Positions 12,261 through 20,865 are shown, counted from the stretch's first letter. The stretch is 26,452 nucleotides of DNA from Vitrella brassicaformis (GCA_001179505.1 CDMY01000691.1:3607-30058), one strand, 5' to 3'. Program-made: numbers and translations. The notes: generated from the letters alone by a model not told the origin.

Positions 12261-13106
12261 ACGCGGTGGGTCGATCGGCTGCAGCCGCACCGTCCGGGCA
12301 TCATTCACCTCTATCTGCAGCAAGACACCACGAATCAGCACATGCGTCCGTCATATACACACACACGACACTCTCGTTGCCTACTTCAGCCTGGAGCGTC
12401 CTGAGGTGGTGTGTGGCGGCCTCCGAGATCCTCGTCCACTCCACAGCGTCGTGAACCATACGACCCAAGCTGCAAGGCGCACAGGCACACAGATACATAT
12501 TTATTGACACACTGAAACATATGTACGCAACGACCGGTTCTGCGCACCGGTCGAGTAGAGCGACCTTCTGGCTGACAAGCGCGTCTCTCCTGCGCGCAAA
12601 CACCATCAGCAGCCGCCGCTGCGTTGACTCGAGATCCATGTCGAGACGCCCAGCGTCCTCCCACGCCTGCACACACACAGACACGGATCTCGTCCGGACG
12701 ATTGCCATGGCAATCAATCATTGCATGCCTTGACGATCTTGTGGACGCTTGAAGTCGGCTCCGGCACCTTTGGCAGCTCCGTCAGCACCCGCCTCACCTC
12801 CTGCCGCCTCTCCCTGAAGCGCTCCACCGACTCGAGCAGCTCGAGGTGGGGCGGCACGTACATGGCCTTGCCCTTGCCCGCTGCTGCACCGCCCTGGGCC
12901 CCTGGGGCTGTGGCGGCCGCGAACGCGTCATCGCGCTGCTGGCGGTCCTCTGCAAAAACCTTGTCGATGCGCCACTTTTTGCAGAGCTCGAGGTAGCGCT
13001 TGTGCGTGTCGATGAACTTGCTCTCGAGCAGCTGCACGCCCTCGTCGATGGGCGTGGGGCCGCTGCCCTGCAGCAGCTGATCCAACAGGGAAGCAAACGA
13101 CGCCAT
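1..13106 (-). CDS. Giant 47-exon coiled-coil protein, CCDC162-like (3' partial)
   Basis: Reading right to left from an ATG at 13106, 46 complete exons join with matching phases through GT-AG introns of 55-196 bp. This gives 8,998 coding bases (about 2,999 codons) without a stop, and a 47th exon begins at 45 and runs off the window. The protein is mostly predicted helix with charged low-complexity inserts and a coiled-coil C-terminus. The block around residues 869-1062 (exons 24-26), including ITDVMAQRPRIDL, resembles from memory the CCDC162 family, whose function is poorly known. That assignment is tentative (about 0.5), while the gene model itself is firm. No signal peptide, membrane span or catalytic motif is evident. 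The start was chosen because upstream in-frame ATGs lie inside the divergent gene. It shares a 147-bp promoter interval with the small plus-strand gene at 13254. Exon coordinates are given in the three sub-entries. Confidence 0.88.
46..6234 (-). other. Exons 32-46 and intron 46 of the giant gene (C-terminal third, coiled coil)
   Basis: Exons in transcript order: 5941-6234, 5660-5825, 4978-5567, 4178-4892, 3943-4082, 2682-3875, 2376-2613, 2005-2291, 1747-1914, 1591-1666, 1341-1490, 1007-1256, 761-909, 362-663, 104-279. The 1,194-bp exon 37 is the largest (about residues 2003-2401). Exon 34 has a Gln-rich linker followed by long helices. From about residue 2632 onward (exons 41-46) the sequence is heptad-like, with many Leu, Glu, Lys, Arg and Gln and few Gly or Pro, typical of coiled coil. 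Exon 45 could end at a TAA (358-360), but that TAA lies in a perfect GTAAGC donor. Splicing to 279 keeps the coiled coil open, so I prefer splicing. The next donor at 103 leads to an acceptor ending at 46. Confidence 0.78.
5581..5607. repeat. (AG)n microsatellite inside an intron
   Basis: An uninterrupted AG dinucleotide tract of about 27 bases within intron 33 (5568-5659) of the giant gene. In the transcript it reads (CU)n just upstream of the acceptor, where it can serve as the polypyrimidine tract. Confidence 0.9.
6287..6307. repeat. (GA)n microsatellite inside an intron
   Basis: A GA tract in the 196-bp intron 31 (6235-6430), the longest intron of the giant gene, flanked on the right by CCCTCT repeats (6331-6390). 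These two opposite purine/pyrimidine tracts make the intron nearly all simple repeat. Confidence 0.85.
8090..8110. repeat. (CA)n microsatellite inside an intron
   Basis: A CA tract in intron 24 (8070-8174) of the giant gene, read as (UG)n in the transcript. Confidence 0.85.
9279..9330. repeat. (CT)n-(GT)n compound microsatellite inside an intron
   Basis: A CT tract followed by a GT tract in intron 19 (9245-9376). Unlike most introns here, the transcript strand reads (AC)n then (GA)n, so the usual orientation bias is reversed. Confidence 0.85.
10151..13106 (-). other. Exons 1-16 of the giant gene (N-terminal third)
   Basis: Exons in transcript order: 12735-13106, 12527-12666, 12385-12469, 12263-12314, 12096-12152, 11966-12004, 11804-11867, 11670-11720, 11486-11567, 11308-11409, 11134-11220, 10917-11025, 10587-10844, 10445-10503, 10285-10356, 10151-10229. 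Phases agree at every junction. Exon 1 (residues 1-124) is helical, with a Gly/Ala/Lys linker. Exons 6-8 read through as a helical stretch containing LVVHIRQLVSHHHLTWHLKK. Exon 13 is low complexity, rich in Gly, His, Gln and Ala. Exon 16 carries RHILRYYYEHL. Intron 1 could alternatively use a GC donor six bases downstream, adding two residues. Intron 10 (11221-11307) is open and a multiple of three, so it may be retained. Confidence 0.8.
12219..12260. repeat. CCCT/(CT)n tract at an intron donor
   Basis: CCCT repeats run into an uninterrupted CT tract ending exactly at the donor of intron 4 (12153-12262). In the transcript the 5' splice site is GTGAGAGAGA..., so the donor itself is the start of a GA microsatellite. 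Confidence 0.85.
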
Positions 13107-13253
13107 CCTTTTCGCTTTCTTTCCCCCACCGTCCTTTGCTGCGCGCTTAGCTTCGAGGCCCCCTTCAAGCTCGCAGTTCCTCTTGAAGAATCGCGCGGAG
13201 ATCTTCCCGCCTGTCACGTGTTGATTGAGTCTGTCGGTGCGTCGATTTTCGTC
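13107..13253. promoter_or_regulatory. Short divergent promoter region between the giant gene and the 75-residue gene
   Basis: Only 147 bp separate the two start codons, so both 5' leaders and core promoters must lie here or overlap the genes. Visible elements are a palindromic CACGTG (13215-13220), a 7-bp inverted repeat CTTCAAG / CTTGAAG (13163-13169 and 13182-13188), and a pyrimidine-rich stretch (13107-13136). There is no obvious TATA box. Shared use as a bidirectional promoter is inferred from geometry. Confidence 0.6.
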
Positions 13254-13481
13254 ATGAGCGCCAAGGAGGAGCCGAAGAGCTCTTCTGCTGCGGAGGAGGA
13301 GGCCAAGGAGGAGTCTGAGAAGGGCAAGGAGGAGGACAAGCCGAAGGAGAAGCCGCGGCCCAAGACGCCGCCCAAGAAGAAGTTCGAGCAGCCCAAGCCG
13401 GAGCTCGTCGACTGGCAGCACTACATCTCCTGGAAGGTCATCGGGACACCGGGCAGCAAGACGCGCACGCTCCAAAACTGA
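13254..13481 (+). CDS. Small lysine/glutamate/proline-rich protein, 75 aa, unknown family
   Basis: This is a single-exon frame with ATG at 13254 and TGA at 13479-13481. The first 50 residues or so are highly charged and probably disordered, a mix of Lys, Glu, Pro and Ser including KPKEKPRPKTPPKKK. The last 25 residues look like a defined motif, with WQHYISWKVIGTPGSKTRT close to the C-terminus. I do not recognise the family. The frame stays open upstream but overlaps exon 1 of the divergent gene, and this ATG is the first one clear of that gene. Codon use is G/C-ending, like adenosine kinase further right, which supports real coding. Lys/Pro-rich tails with a compact aromatic end occur in cytoskeletal and nucleic-acid-binding small proteins, but no specific role can be assigned. 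Confidence 0.72.
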   Translation: MSAKEEPKSSSAAEEEAKEESEKGKEEDKPKEKPRPKTPPKKKFEQPKPELVDWQHYISWKVIGTPGSKTRTLQN

Positions 13482-14199
13482 CGGCTTACTCGACGGACGG
13501 CATCACATCAAGAGCAACCACAAGGCCAGACCACTCGTTTGTTGATGTCTTGTCAGCTGGGAGGGAGCTGCGTGATGGGCGGTGTCTGGGAGGGAGGGAG
13601 GGAGGGGATCTTTTTCCCCGCTGCGCGTGTCTGCTGATAAACGAGCCTTTCACTCACTCGTTGAGGGGGGTGGTGGGGGGAGGGGGGAAGGATGTGGGTG
13701 TGATGAGGTTAATGTGCTGCCGGCAAGTGTTTTTTCCCTGTGTCTGAATTGCTGGATGGTTGATGGATGGATCATCGATGTGTGAGCTGTCTGTCAGGCA
13801 GACAGGGGGTGTGGTGTGTGCATGGTATGTGACGTGACGTGACGTATGCTGCACTAACGTCTACACGTTCTAGTGACTGACTAGTCACATGTGATCAACG
13901 TTGGTTGTACAACTATTAACGCGTGTTTGATCTCAACACACTCATGGCTGAATGGATGGATGGACAATCAACCCGTCTGTCGTTGTGCGAGTTGCAAACA
14001 TACCACACCACACACAGTGCACAACACCCACCAGCAGTCTATCCACCCCCAATCCCAATCAGCCAGACGCACCCACAATCAGGCACTGTCAATCAATCAC
14101 CCTTCAATGGCACCGCACACGCCATCACTATACCCCGCCCGCCCACCCACCCACCCACAATTGCCCCTTCCCTGTCCCGTAGCTATTTCTGCTATCTAT
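13482..14199. other. Convergent intergenic region with TGACG tandem and palindromes
   Basis: This is 718 bp between the stop codons of two converging genes, so it should hold both 3' UTRs. I see no protein-coding signal. It has G-rich stretches (13598-13690), three head-to-tail TGACG units (13830-13844), a GTGACT/AGTCAC inverted repeat with a GACT loop (13873-13888), and an overlapping CACATGTG palindrome (13886-13893). The right half is C/A-rich with CCCA repeats near 14140-14158. Confidence 0.6.
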
Positions 14200-16901
14200 C
14201 TACTTGTAGTGTATGCCCTCAGTGTTGTAGGGGTGGTGGTGGCTGTGGTGGTACTGTGCCTGGTAGGCCGTGATCTGCGCCTCGGCCGACAGCAACGGCG
14301 TGGGCTGCAGCTGATGCGGCGCACCGGGCGGACCGTCACCACACACCTGAAACCATTGAATGGAGGAACGAACCAACGAACCAACGAGACGCACACCACA
14401 CCCGTAGACAGACGGAGCCACAGGCCGACAGACAGACAGACAGACGTTCATTGCGTCCGTCTCCCCTCATCCCTCCCTCCCCCATCTGTCTGTGCTCACT
14501 GACCTCCTCGCTATCGTCCTTCTCCTCTTCCTCTTCCTCTATGTCGTCATCCTCCTCCTCTCCCTCCTGGTGCTCGGGGTGCGACTCGTCGTGGCCCAGG
14601 GTGTGGCGACTGCCCCCCCGCCGCGACACCGACACGCGACCCGCCCAACTCAGCACCGCCATGGCGTACTCCATGTCCTCCTCGGCCGGCGGCTGGTTGT
14701 TGGAGGAGGCCTTGTCCACACCCACACCACCACTGGTCAGTGGCAGGTAGGATGACCGGCGACTCTTGGGCTTGTTCTTGGTCTTGTCCCTTTTGGATTT
14801 GGTCTGGCCGGCCTGGCCGGCCTTGTCCCGGTCTCTTGCGCCCATCTTGGAGCGGATTGCCTGGTGGAGCGGCGACATCGGCAGGCCGTTGTTGGAGTGC
14901 TCTTGGTAGAGACGGCACACCATCGGCCACAAACCACTGATCGGACAGACGGGACAGTGGAGGGAGAGGGAGGACAGAGATCAGGAGGCTGGTCGATGTA
15001 TGTCTGTGTGCCTGCCTGTGTGCCTGTCTTCACACCACCCGGGTAGACTGACCGCTTGTGAGCGAGGCGCAGGAGCTCCGGGTTGCGGAGCAAGCAGATA
15101 CGATGGCCAGACATACCTGACACGCATCAACCCAATAAGCCAAGAAGAACGGGCTGCTTTGCTGCCTTGCCTTGATGGTGGGTGCATTCTGTGTGTGGTG
15201 TGGCGTGTGCGTCCACCGTCCACCATCCACCCACCCACCCGCCCACCTGTGAGCCGTACGGCCTTTCTGACGATCTCCCTGCCCGCCTCGCCTATGGTCA
15301 GCTGCATACCGCTCTGGTAACGGATCATCTGCACACACATGAGCATGACACACAACACACTCGTGGAGTGCATCGCATCCTACACCTCCTCCCTCCCTCC
15401 CCTCTCCCCTCTGGACAGACAGCAAGCATACCGCTTCAGCTGGGCAGTGGTTGAGCTCCTGCATCTCTGCGCAGGTGGCCCGGTGCCCCCGGATGCTAAT
15501 CGACGCCGTCACGTCCGCACTGTCACCATCGAAGATGCTACCGCCCTTCTCCCCCTTCTCCCCCTCCCCCTCGTCCTCTCCCCCCTCGGAAGCCTCCAAC
15601 TGCTGGTCCGCCTCCTCTTCGTCAACATGGTCATCGTCACAGCTATCTGCTATCGCATGTCTGCCACCGCGCCGGCTCCGCTGCTTCTTGGCGGCCTGCT
15701 TGGTGCGGGACTGCCGGCGGCTCCTCTTGCGGCTCTTGACCCTGATGCCCTCGAGCCAGCCGCCGCTCCCGCTCCCACTCCCGCCGTCCTCCCCCTCCTC
15801 CTCACTCCTGATACCTGACGACGCACACTCACACACACACGGTGTGACGTACGTATGTGCCTTATTGGCTTGCGAAACGTTCTGTGCGATGGGTGGGTGC
15901 GTGGCTGGTCAGTCACTGACTGAACTCACTTTGAGCAGAGGCCAGCAGGGGGTCGGTGAAGGCCAAGGCGGGGTCCTTGAGGAGGTCCATCTTGCTCCTC
16001 TTCTTCATGACGGGCGCGGCGATGACGGCGAGGGGCACCAGCCGCCGCTGCCAGTAGGCGCTGTCGTCGGCCATGGTCATACCCATGCCCATCGCCACAG
16101 CCGCCACGTCGCCCCTCTTGCCTCGCCACTTGCGCTGGCCGTGGTAGCGTCGGTACTCCTCCTCTCCCTCCTCCTCTTCTTCCTCGACGGCCGTGGCGAG
16201 CATGTTCAGCCCATGGAGGTCGCTATCGGTGCGTGTGGTGTTGGGCCGCTTCTTCTGGCGCGGCAGCGGTGGCATGGCCTGGTCCAGGGCGCCCTTGAAG
16301 GCTGCACAAAACTCAGAGGCACCGCCCGGCAAAACCCCTGGACACACAGCCCACAGAGACACACACACGCAACTTTGTGAGAGAGAGGGAATGGCGCCGC
16401 GCCCTCCTCGCCCAAGCGTAGGGTCTTTACTCCTCCTCCTCCTCTGCTGCGCCGTGCTGTGCTGTGCTGTGCTGACCCAAGCGTGGCGCTTCTCCCTCTA
16501 CCTCCTCCATCCTGCTCATCCGCTGCTCATCGTCAGTAGCTATCCCGAAACCACCACCTTGCCCTCGCCCACCGCAGATCCCCGCAGCCAGCCTGCTGGT
16601 GGTGCCCTCAGCGGCTGCTGAGCGGCCGTCCGTGGGATGGTGGGCGCGCAACACGGAGCTGTGGAGGTCATTGGTGTGGTTGGTGTGCGCGTCGGGTGCT
16701 TTGGAGAGGCCGGGGGGACCCTCCGAGGCCACCAGGGCGGGGCTGAAAGGCGGCACAGGGCACGCAGCAGGGATCGTGGGAGGAAGATGCATATTCGGTA
16801 GTACGAGAGCGTGGAGGTGAAACGGCTTCCTACCTGCGATATTGGTGGGCTGGAGCTGAGGAGGTGTACGCCACCTCCCCCTCCATGCCCTGCTCCTCCA
16901 T
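14200..16901 (-). CDS. Charged, probably nuclear protein, 616 aa, 8 exons, unknown family
   Basis: Exons in transcript order: 16834-16901, 16477-16742, 15930-16337, 15432-15814, 15247-15328, 15053-15116, 14504-14936, 14200-14346. Phases agree throughout and total 617 codons including the TAG. Residues 272-299 form a dense basic cluster (KSRKRSRRQSRTK then KKQRSRR), a strong candidate nuclear localisation signal. It is followed by an Asp/Glu-rich stretch. A second acidic tract lies in exon 3 (six consecutive Glu) and a third ends exon 7. The most folded-looking part spans exons 5-7 and includes YQSGMQLTIGEAGREIVRKA, ICLLRNPELLRLAHKR and PLHQAIRSKMG. The C-terminus is His-rich (HHSHHHPY). I recognise no catalytic or DNA-binding domain. 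An upstream in-frame ATG at 17063 would add 54 residues; I chose 16901 because the upstream stretch does not look protein-like. The gene converges on the 75-residue gene. Confidence 0.8.
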
Positions 16902-17877
16902 TATCCTGCTAATCGTTCTGGTTGTTGTGTTCTGGGTTCTGTTTAACGAGACTCGTAACCCCGGAGATCCTCTTCTTGGCCAGGTCGCGAGTTTCTGGCC
17001 CGGTGCGGAGGAACGGCACAAGCCCCCGCAGGCATCTGGCCAGTGAGTGCGGTTGAATGACATGATGCTTTTGACACCTGTTAGTGCGTGTGTGCTGGCA
17101 TACGCGCAGGGATGGCTGAAAAGGAGGGAGGCATGACCAGGTCTGTAAGTAAGGCAGCTGCACAATTGGTGAGTGAGAGTTAAGTCTGTCTGCCTGTTTT
17201 TCTGTCTGTCTGTCTGTCCGTTTACAAATTCCCCCCAAAGTCTCCCTCCCTCCCGTGGCAGGCAGGCAGGCAGGCAGGGATGTGAATGCCTGCCTGCTGC
17301 TTCCGGTCCCCCCATCGCCCCATATGAATGAAAGTGACACATACACCACACAGACCCGCAGAGAAAGATACACACACCACAAACCGCACTCAAGGCACAC
17401 ACACATTCAAAGGAGGCAGCTCCGGCACACAGAGTCAGTCAGTCAGTCGTTCACACACACCCACACACCCACACACACGCGCTGGAGCCACACACATACA
17501 CACACACGCGCTCTTCTCCTTCTCTCGTTCTCTCTGTGGGTGCTCTGAGGGGTGGGTCGACGGGCCATATATCGCCCCACAGACGCATCGACACACCGCT
17601 CATCTCATCTCATCGCTCATTCACTTCTTCATTCGCTGCACTCTCACTCACACAAGCCTCCACAAAACCAGTGCCAACCGATCCCTCAGACCCACCCATC
17701 CCCTGTGTGTCTGCCTGTGACGGTCACTGCACTAGGTAACAAAGACAGGCGCCAAGGTGGGAGGGGAGGGGGAGAGGGGAGAGGGGAGAGAGGAGAGAGG
17801 AGAGAGGAATCACACGCGCACACCACAAATCGGCCAGAAATCTCCGCATTCAAATACCCCCCCACCCCAGTCAGTCT

Positions 17878-18078
17878 GGCAGCTGCCTGGCAGTGCCAAT
17901 GCCTGTCTGTCTGTCCCTCACTCGTCAATCCATCCATCCATCCGACCAGCTCATCTCCCAGTGAGTGTGCTGGCGCAAAAATCAGTCAGGCCTCAGCTTG
18001 CCTGACCGTCCACAGCCAGGCAAAGCGACGGAAAAGGCGCTCATACAGAGAGCAGTCGCATGGCATGGTGGCCATGCC
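17878..18078. other. Cluster of short perfect hairpins in unique sequence
   Basis: There are three perfect palindromic or hairpin elements. GGCAGCTGCC is at 17878-17887. GTCAGGC (17985-17991) pairs with GCCTGAC (18000-18006) across an 8-base loop. GGCATGG (18062-18068) pairs with CCATGCC (18072-18078) across TGG. The island is flanked by microsatellites and has no open frame of note. It could be a structured RNA or chance; I cannot fold it here. Confidence 0.3.
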
Positions 18079-18162
18079 GGCAGGCCGGCAGCCAGGAACT
18101 AGGTAGCTCGGTGCGCATAGCCGGCTGGCTGGCTGGCTGCTCTGCTCCTGCAAAATGGATCG

Positions 18163-18198
18163 GTGGATGGATGGATGGATGGAAGGGCCCCCATAGGC

Positions 18199-18230
<32 letters not shown>

Positions 18231-18246
18231 ACAAACACACACACAC
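18163..18246. repeat. GGAT and CA microsatellites
   Basis: A short GGAT tetranucleotide tract (18163-18183) is followed by a CA dinucleotide tract from 18198, interrupted by two AAACAC variants, to about 18246. It is in intergenic DNA. Confidence 0.9.
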
Positions 18247-18478
18247 GCGCAGTCCATCCACAAATTAAGCCCACTCACATCACACTCAGACACACACACC
18301 CCTCCCCCCCCACACACATGCATCGCACCACCATTCATCACTCACTCACTCACTCACACAACACATGCAGCGTACGCCAACAAATTGCCGTCATCGTCTG
18401 TCTCATATCATCCCTCTCACCGACCCATACATATCCACGGCCAACACGACACACTCACTCTACAGACCCACGACGCCC

Positions 18479-20865
18479 TCAGTCCTCAGTGTATGGCGGC
18501 GGCGGAGGCTGTGGCTGTGGTTGTGGCTGTGGCTGCGGCTGTGCGCCCCTCTCGCCCACCCCCTCCGCGTGTGCGCCTTCAGCTTGGCTGTACAAGGGAT
18601 ATGAGGGATACGAGGCCGCGTCGGGGGCCTGCTGCGCCCGTGGGGGCATGCGCAGGGGGGCTGGGGGCGCGAAGGAACTGTCAGTGGCTGCTCGGATGTA
18701 CGTGGGCGGGGGGAGGGGGAGGGGGTAGGGGGAGGCGCCAGGCAACTCCTGCAAAACACCAGACGCAGAAAGAGAGAGGGAGTGAGGGGTGGACCCCTGT
18801 CTGTCTGTCTGTCTGTGTCTGACCCTTGTTTGAATGGGAGCCCTGTGCGTCTGCACTTCCAGGTATTCGCGATGGTCGCGTATCCTTCGCGCAACCGGCA
18901 GGGCAAACACCATCTCCCACGGATCATCATAGCCCCAAGACTGCACACCACACACCACACCACAAACAGCACCAGACAAACAGACTGGTTCCATGGATGG
19001 CCGCATCGATCGCATCTGTGAGCCCCTCAGCCCCCCCAACCCCCCCAGCCCCCCCACCCCCCCACAACACACAACACACAACACACCTCATCTCTTCGGT
19101 CGATGGCGAATGGTCGCGACACGGCCTGTCCCTCGCGATAGTCCCGATTGAGCATCGCCTGCACCGCCTCGCTGAACCGCACCCACTGCCCCTCACCCCC
19201 GCCGCCGCCGCCGCCCCGTCCCTGCTCCGACCTGTACCACCACACCGCATCTCTCGACGCCCTCCGCTGCGCCAGCGCCTCGCTGATCATCCGCTGCCGC
19301 ACCAAACGATGCTCAGACGGATGGGAAGTCAGCTCAATGAACAGCAGACCCACAGCGGCGTAGTCGAAGGCTGCAGACGCCAGCCGGTCAGGCGAGTATG
19401 ACGCCGGGGAGGCCGGCAACACCACCTCAGGGACAGGGTTGTGGTCGCCTCTCGGTTGCCGCCTCCTGCCCCTTCTGTGCGGGAGGGGAAGGAGGGAGAT
19501 CTCCTCTCTCAGCTGGCCGGGGACGTGTGTGGCTGTGTTTGGTAGGAATGTGGCGGTGCGGTGAGCGGTGGGTGGCTGGGGCAGGGGTGGGAGGGAGAGG
19601 TCGGGGACCAGAGAGCACTGCAGACGGTCGACGGGATGGTGAAGCGTGTAGGGCAGGTCGGGCGGCCACAGAGTCGGGCTGGCCACACACACACACACAC
19701 ACACACACACCACACACACACCGATCCAGCATGTGCGCCCTTCCTCCCTCCCTCCCTCCCTCCCTTGCGACTCACTGGAGTGCGTCCGAGTAGGAGTGTC
19801 TGATCTGGTTCGGGTTGACGAGCAGCTGCAGGGCATACAGCACATACTTGCCGCCCAAAGAGAAGGGCTGCGACGACAGCGACGCCAGCTCCAGCGACGG
19901 ACTCGCACACCTCATCCTCCCCGTCACACGCAGCGGGGGCAGCACCTCCCTCCCGATAAGGCTGCCGGGCGCCCTGTCGATGGGCATGCGGATCTGCTGC
20001 CTCCCGTCCTCCTTGCGCCGCACCGGCAGCAAAAGCGACGCCTCGAAGAAGCCGAGAGATGTGGAGAGGCCGCTGTAGACGACGTTGAAGGCGGCGTAGA
20101 GGTCGGGGGGCGGCAGCCGCAGACCGACCCGCGTCCAGCCGGCCGGCAGGCTGTATATGTCACCTGCAGAGCAGAGATGGACAGAGAGAGAGAGAAGGAG
20201 GGGAAGATGTGTCTAATTGGCTGGCGTGTCGGGTGTGTGGTGGCTGTGTGTGTGTTCAAGTCGATGTGCAGGGACGGCACTGTGCCGACCGTTTCTGAAG
20301 AGAACGGGGTCGTCGCCCGCCATGGCCCCTCCCTGGAGCACCCTGTCGCTGTCATCTAGCTCAAACACCTTATTGCCCGAGTGGTTGAAGAACCTGATAT
20401 ATGTATCATTGACATGACACACAGACCGACAGCCGCATGGCACGTGGGTGGGTGCAGCAGACATGTCCCTCCCTCCCTCCCTCCCTCCCTCCCTCCCCCA
20501 CTGCCACTGACTCACCAAGGGTTGGGTGCGATGAAGGTCGATTCCTGCACCTCTTGCAGGATCTTGTCGGCATCGAAGGTTGCCACCTCCCACTCGCCCG
20601 CCCCCTCGCCCCACGCCAGCGCCTCGAACGGCTTGTCAAACGTCGATCGGCAAAAGATGCGCATGTGCTCGTAAAACCGCTGGACGACAGCCTCCTCAAC
20701 CCCAGTGGGCCCAGCAGCAGCAGAAGGAGCAGGAGCATGGCCTGGCAGCTGACTCGATGAAGCGGCAGAGGCAGAGGTTGGCAGGGCGGATGCGCCTGAG
20801 GCGGATTGGTTCGTGCCGTGTTGCTGGGCAGGAGGGAGGGGAGGGACTCTGGGACTGTCTTGCAT
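18479..20865 (-). CDS. Unknown 606-aa protein, 6 exons, with weak WWE-like segment
   Basis: Exons in transcript order: 20516-20865, 20290-20393, 19776-20163, 19087-19678, 18824-18940, 18479-18748, phase-consistent to a TGA at 18479-18481. Residues 1-50 or so are Pro/Ala/Ser-rich. A folded N-terminal half follows, with VVQRFYEHMRIFCRSTFDKP, SGNKVFELDDSDRVL and LPAGWTRVGLRLPPPDLYAAF. The next part includes SLGGKYVLYALQLLVNPNQI. Around residues 424-465, VWWYRSEQ, a poly-Gly insert, then GQWVRFSEAV and DYREGQ recall the spacing of aromatic residues in WWE domains, which bind ADP-ribose chains. The C-terminal half of that domain is not recognisable, so this is only a hint. The last exon is disordered, with a Pro-Gln dipeptide repeat (AQPQPQPQPQPQPPPPP). 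No signal peptide or membrane span. It lies divergent to adenosine kinase, with 856 bp between starts. Confidence 0.8.
19683..19720. repeat. (CA)n microsatellite inside an intron
   Basis: A CA tract directly next to the acceptor of the third intron (19679-19775) of the 606-residue gene. The transcript reads (UG)n GCCAG, with no classical polypyrimidine tract between the repeat and the AG. Confidence 0.9.

Larger units (their letters stand above)
16902..18478. other. Long repeat-rich intergenic region with a hairpin-rich island
   Basis: No convincing coding exon is visible in these 1.6 kb between two minus-strand genes. The left end should hold the promoter and leader of the gene starting at 16901. 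Most of the rest is simple sequence: CAGG/GGCA repeats (17262-17278), CA-rich stretches (17340-17515), GGGAGA repeats (17760-17807), and (CA)n around 18198-18246. Between about 17870 and 18130 lies more complex sequence with several short perfect inverted repeats. The right end (18248-18478) is ACTC- and CA-rich, with no clear coding. Confidence 0.6.

Noticed and set aside
12729-12734. GC-AG intron as evidence for dinoflagellate-type splicing
   Set aside because: A normal GT donor six bases away works equally well in frame, and every other intron placed here is GT-AG.
16902-17063. 54-residue N-terminal extension of the 616-residue protein from an upstream ATG
   Set aside because: The frame is open, but its translation has no consistent character, and the ATG at 16901 begins a cleaner acidic N-terminus. 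Transcript data could reverse this.
18198-18246. Possible CRISPR-like or tandem array
   Set aside because: It is a dinucleotide microsatellite with no repeat-spacer structure, and the DNA is eukaryotic.
17328-18728. Several plus-strand frames through the intergenic region
   Set aside because: They consist of Thr/His/Pro runs translated from CA repeats and also run into a real minus-strand exon.
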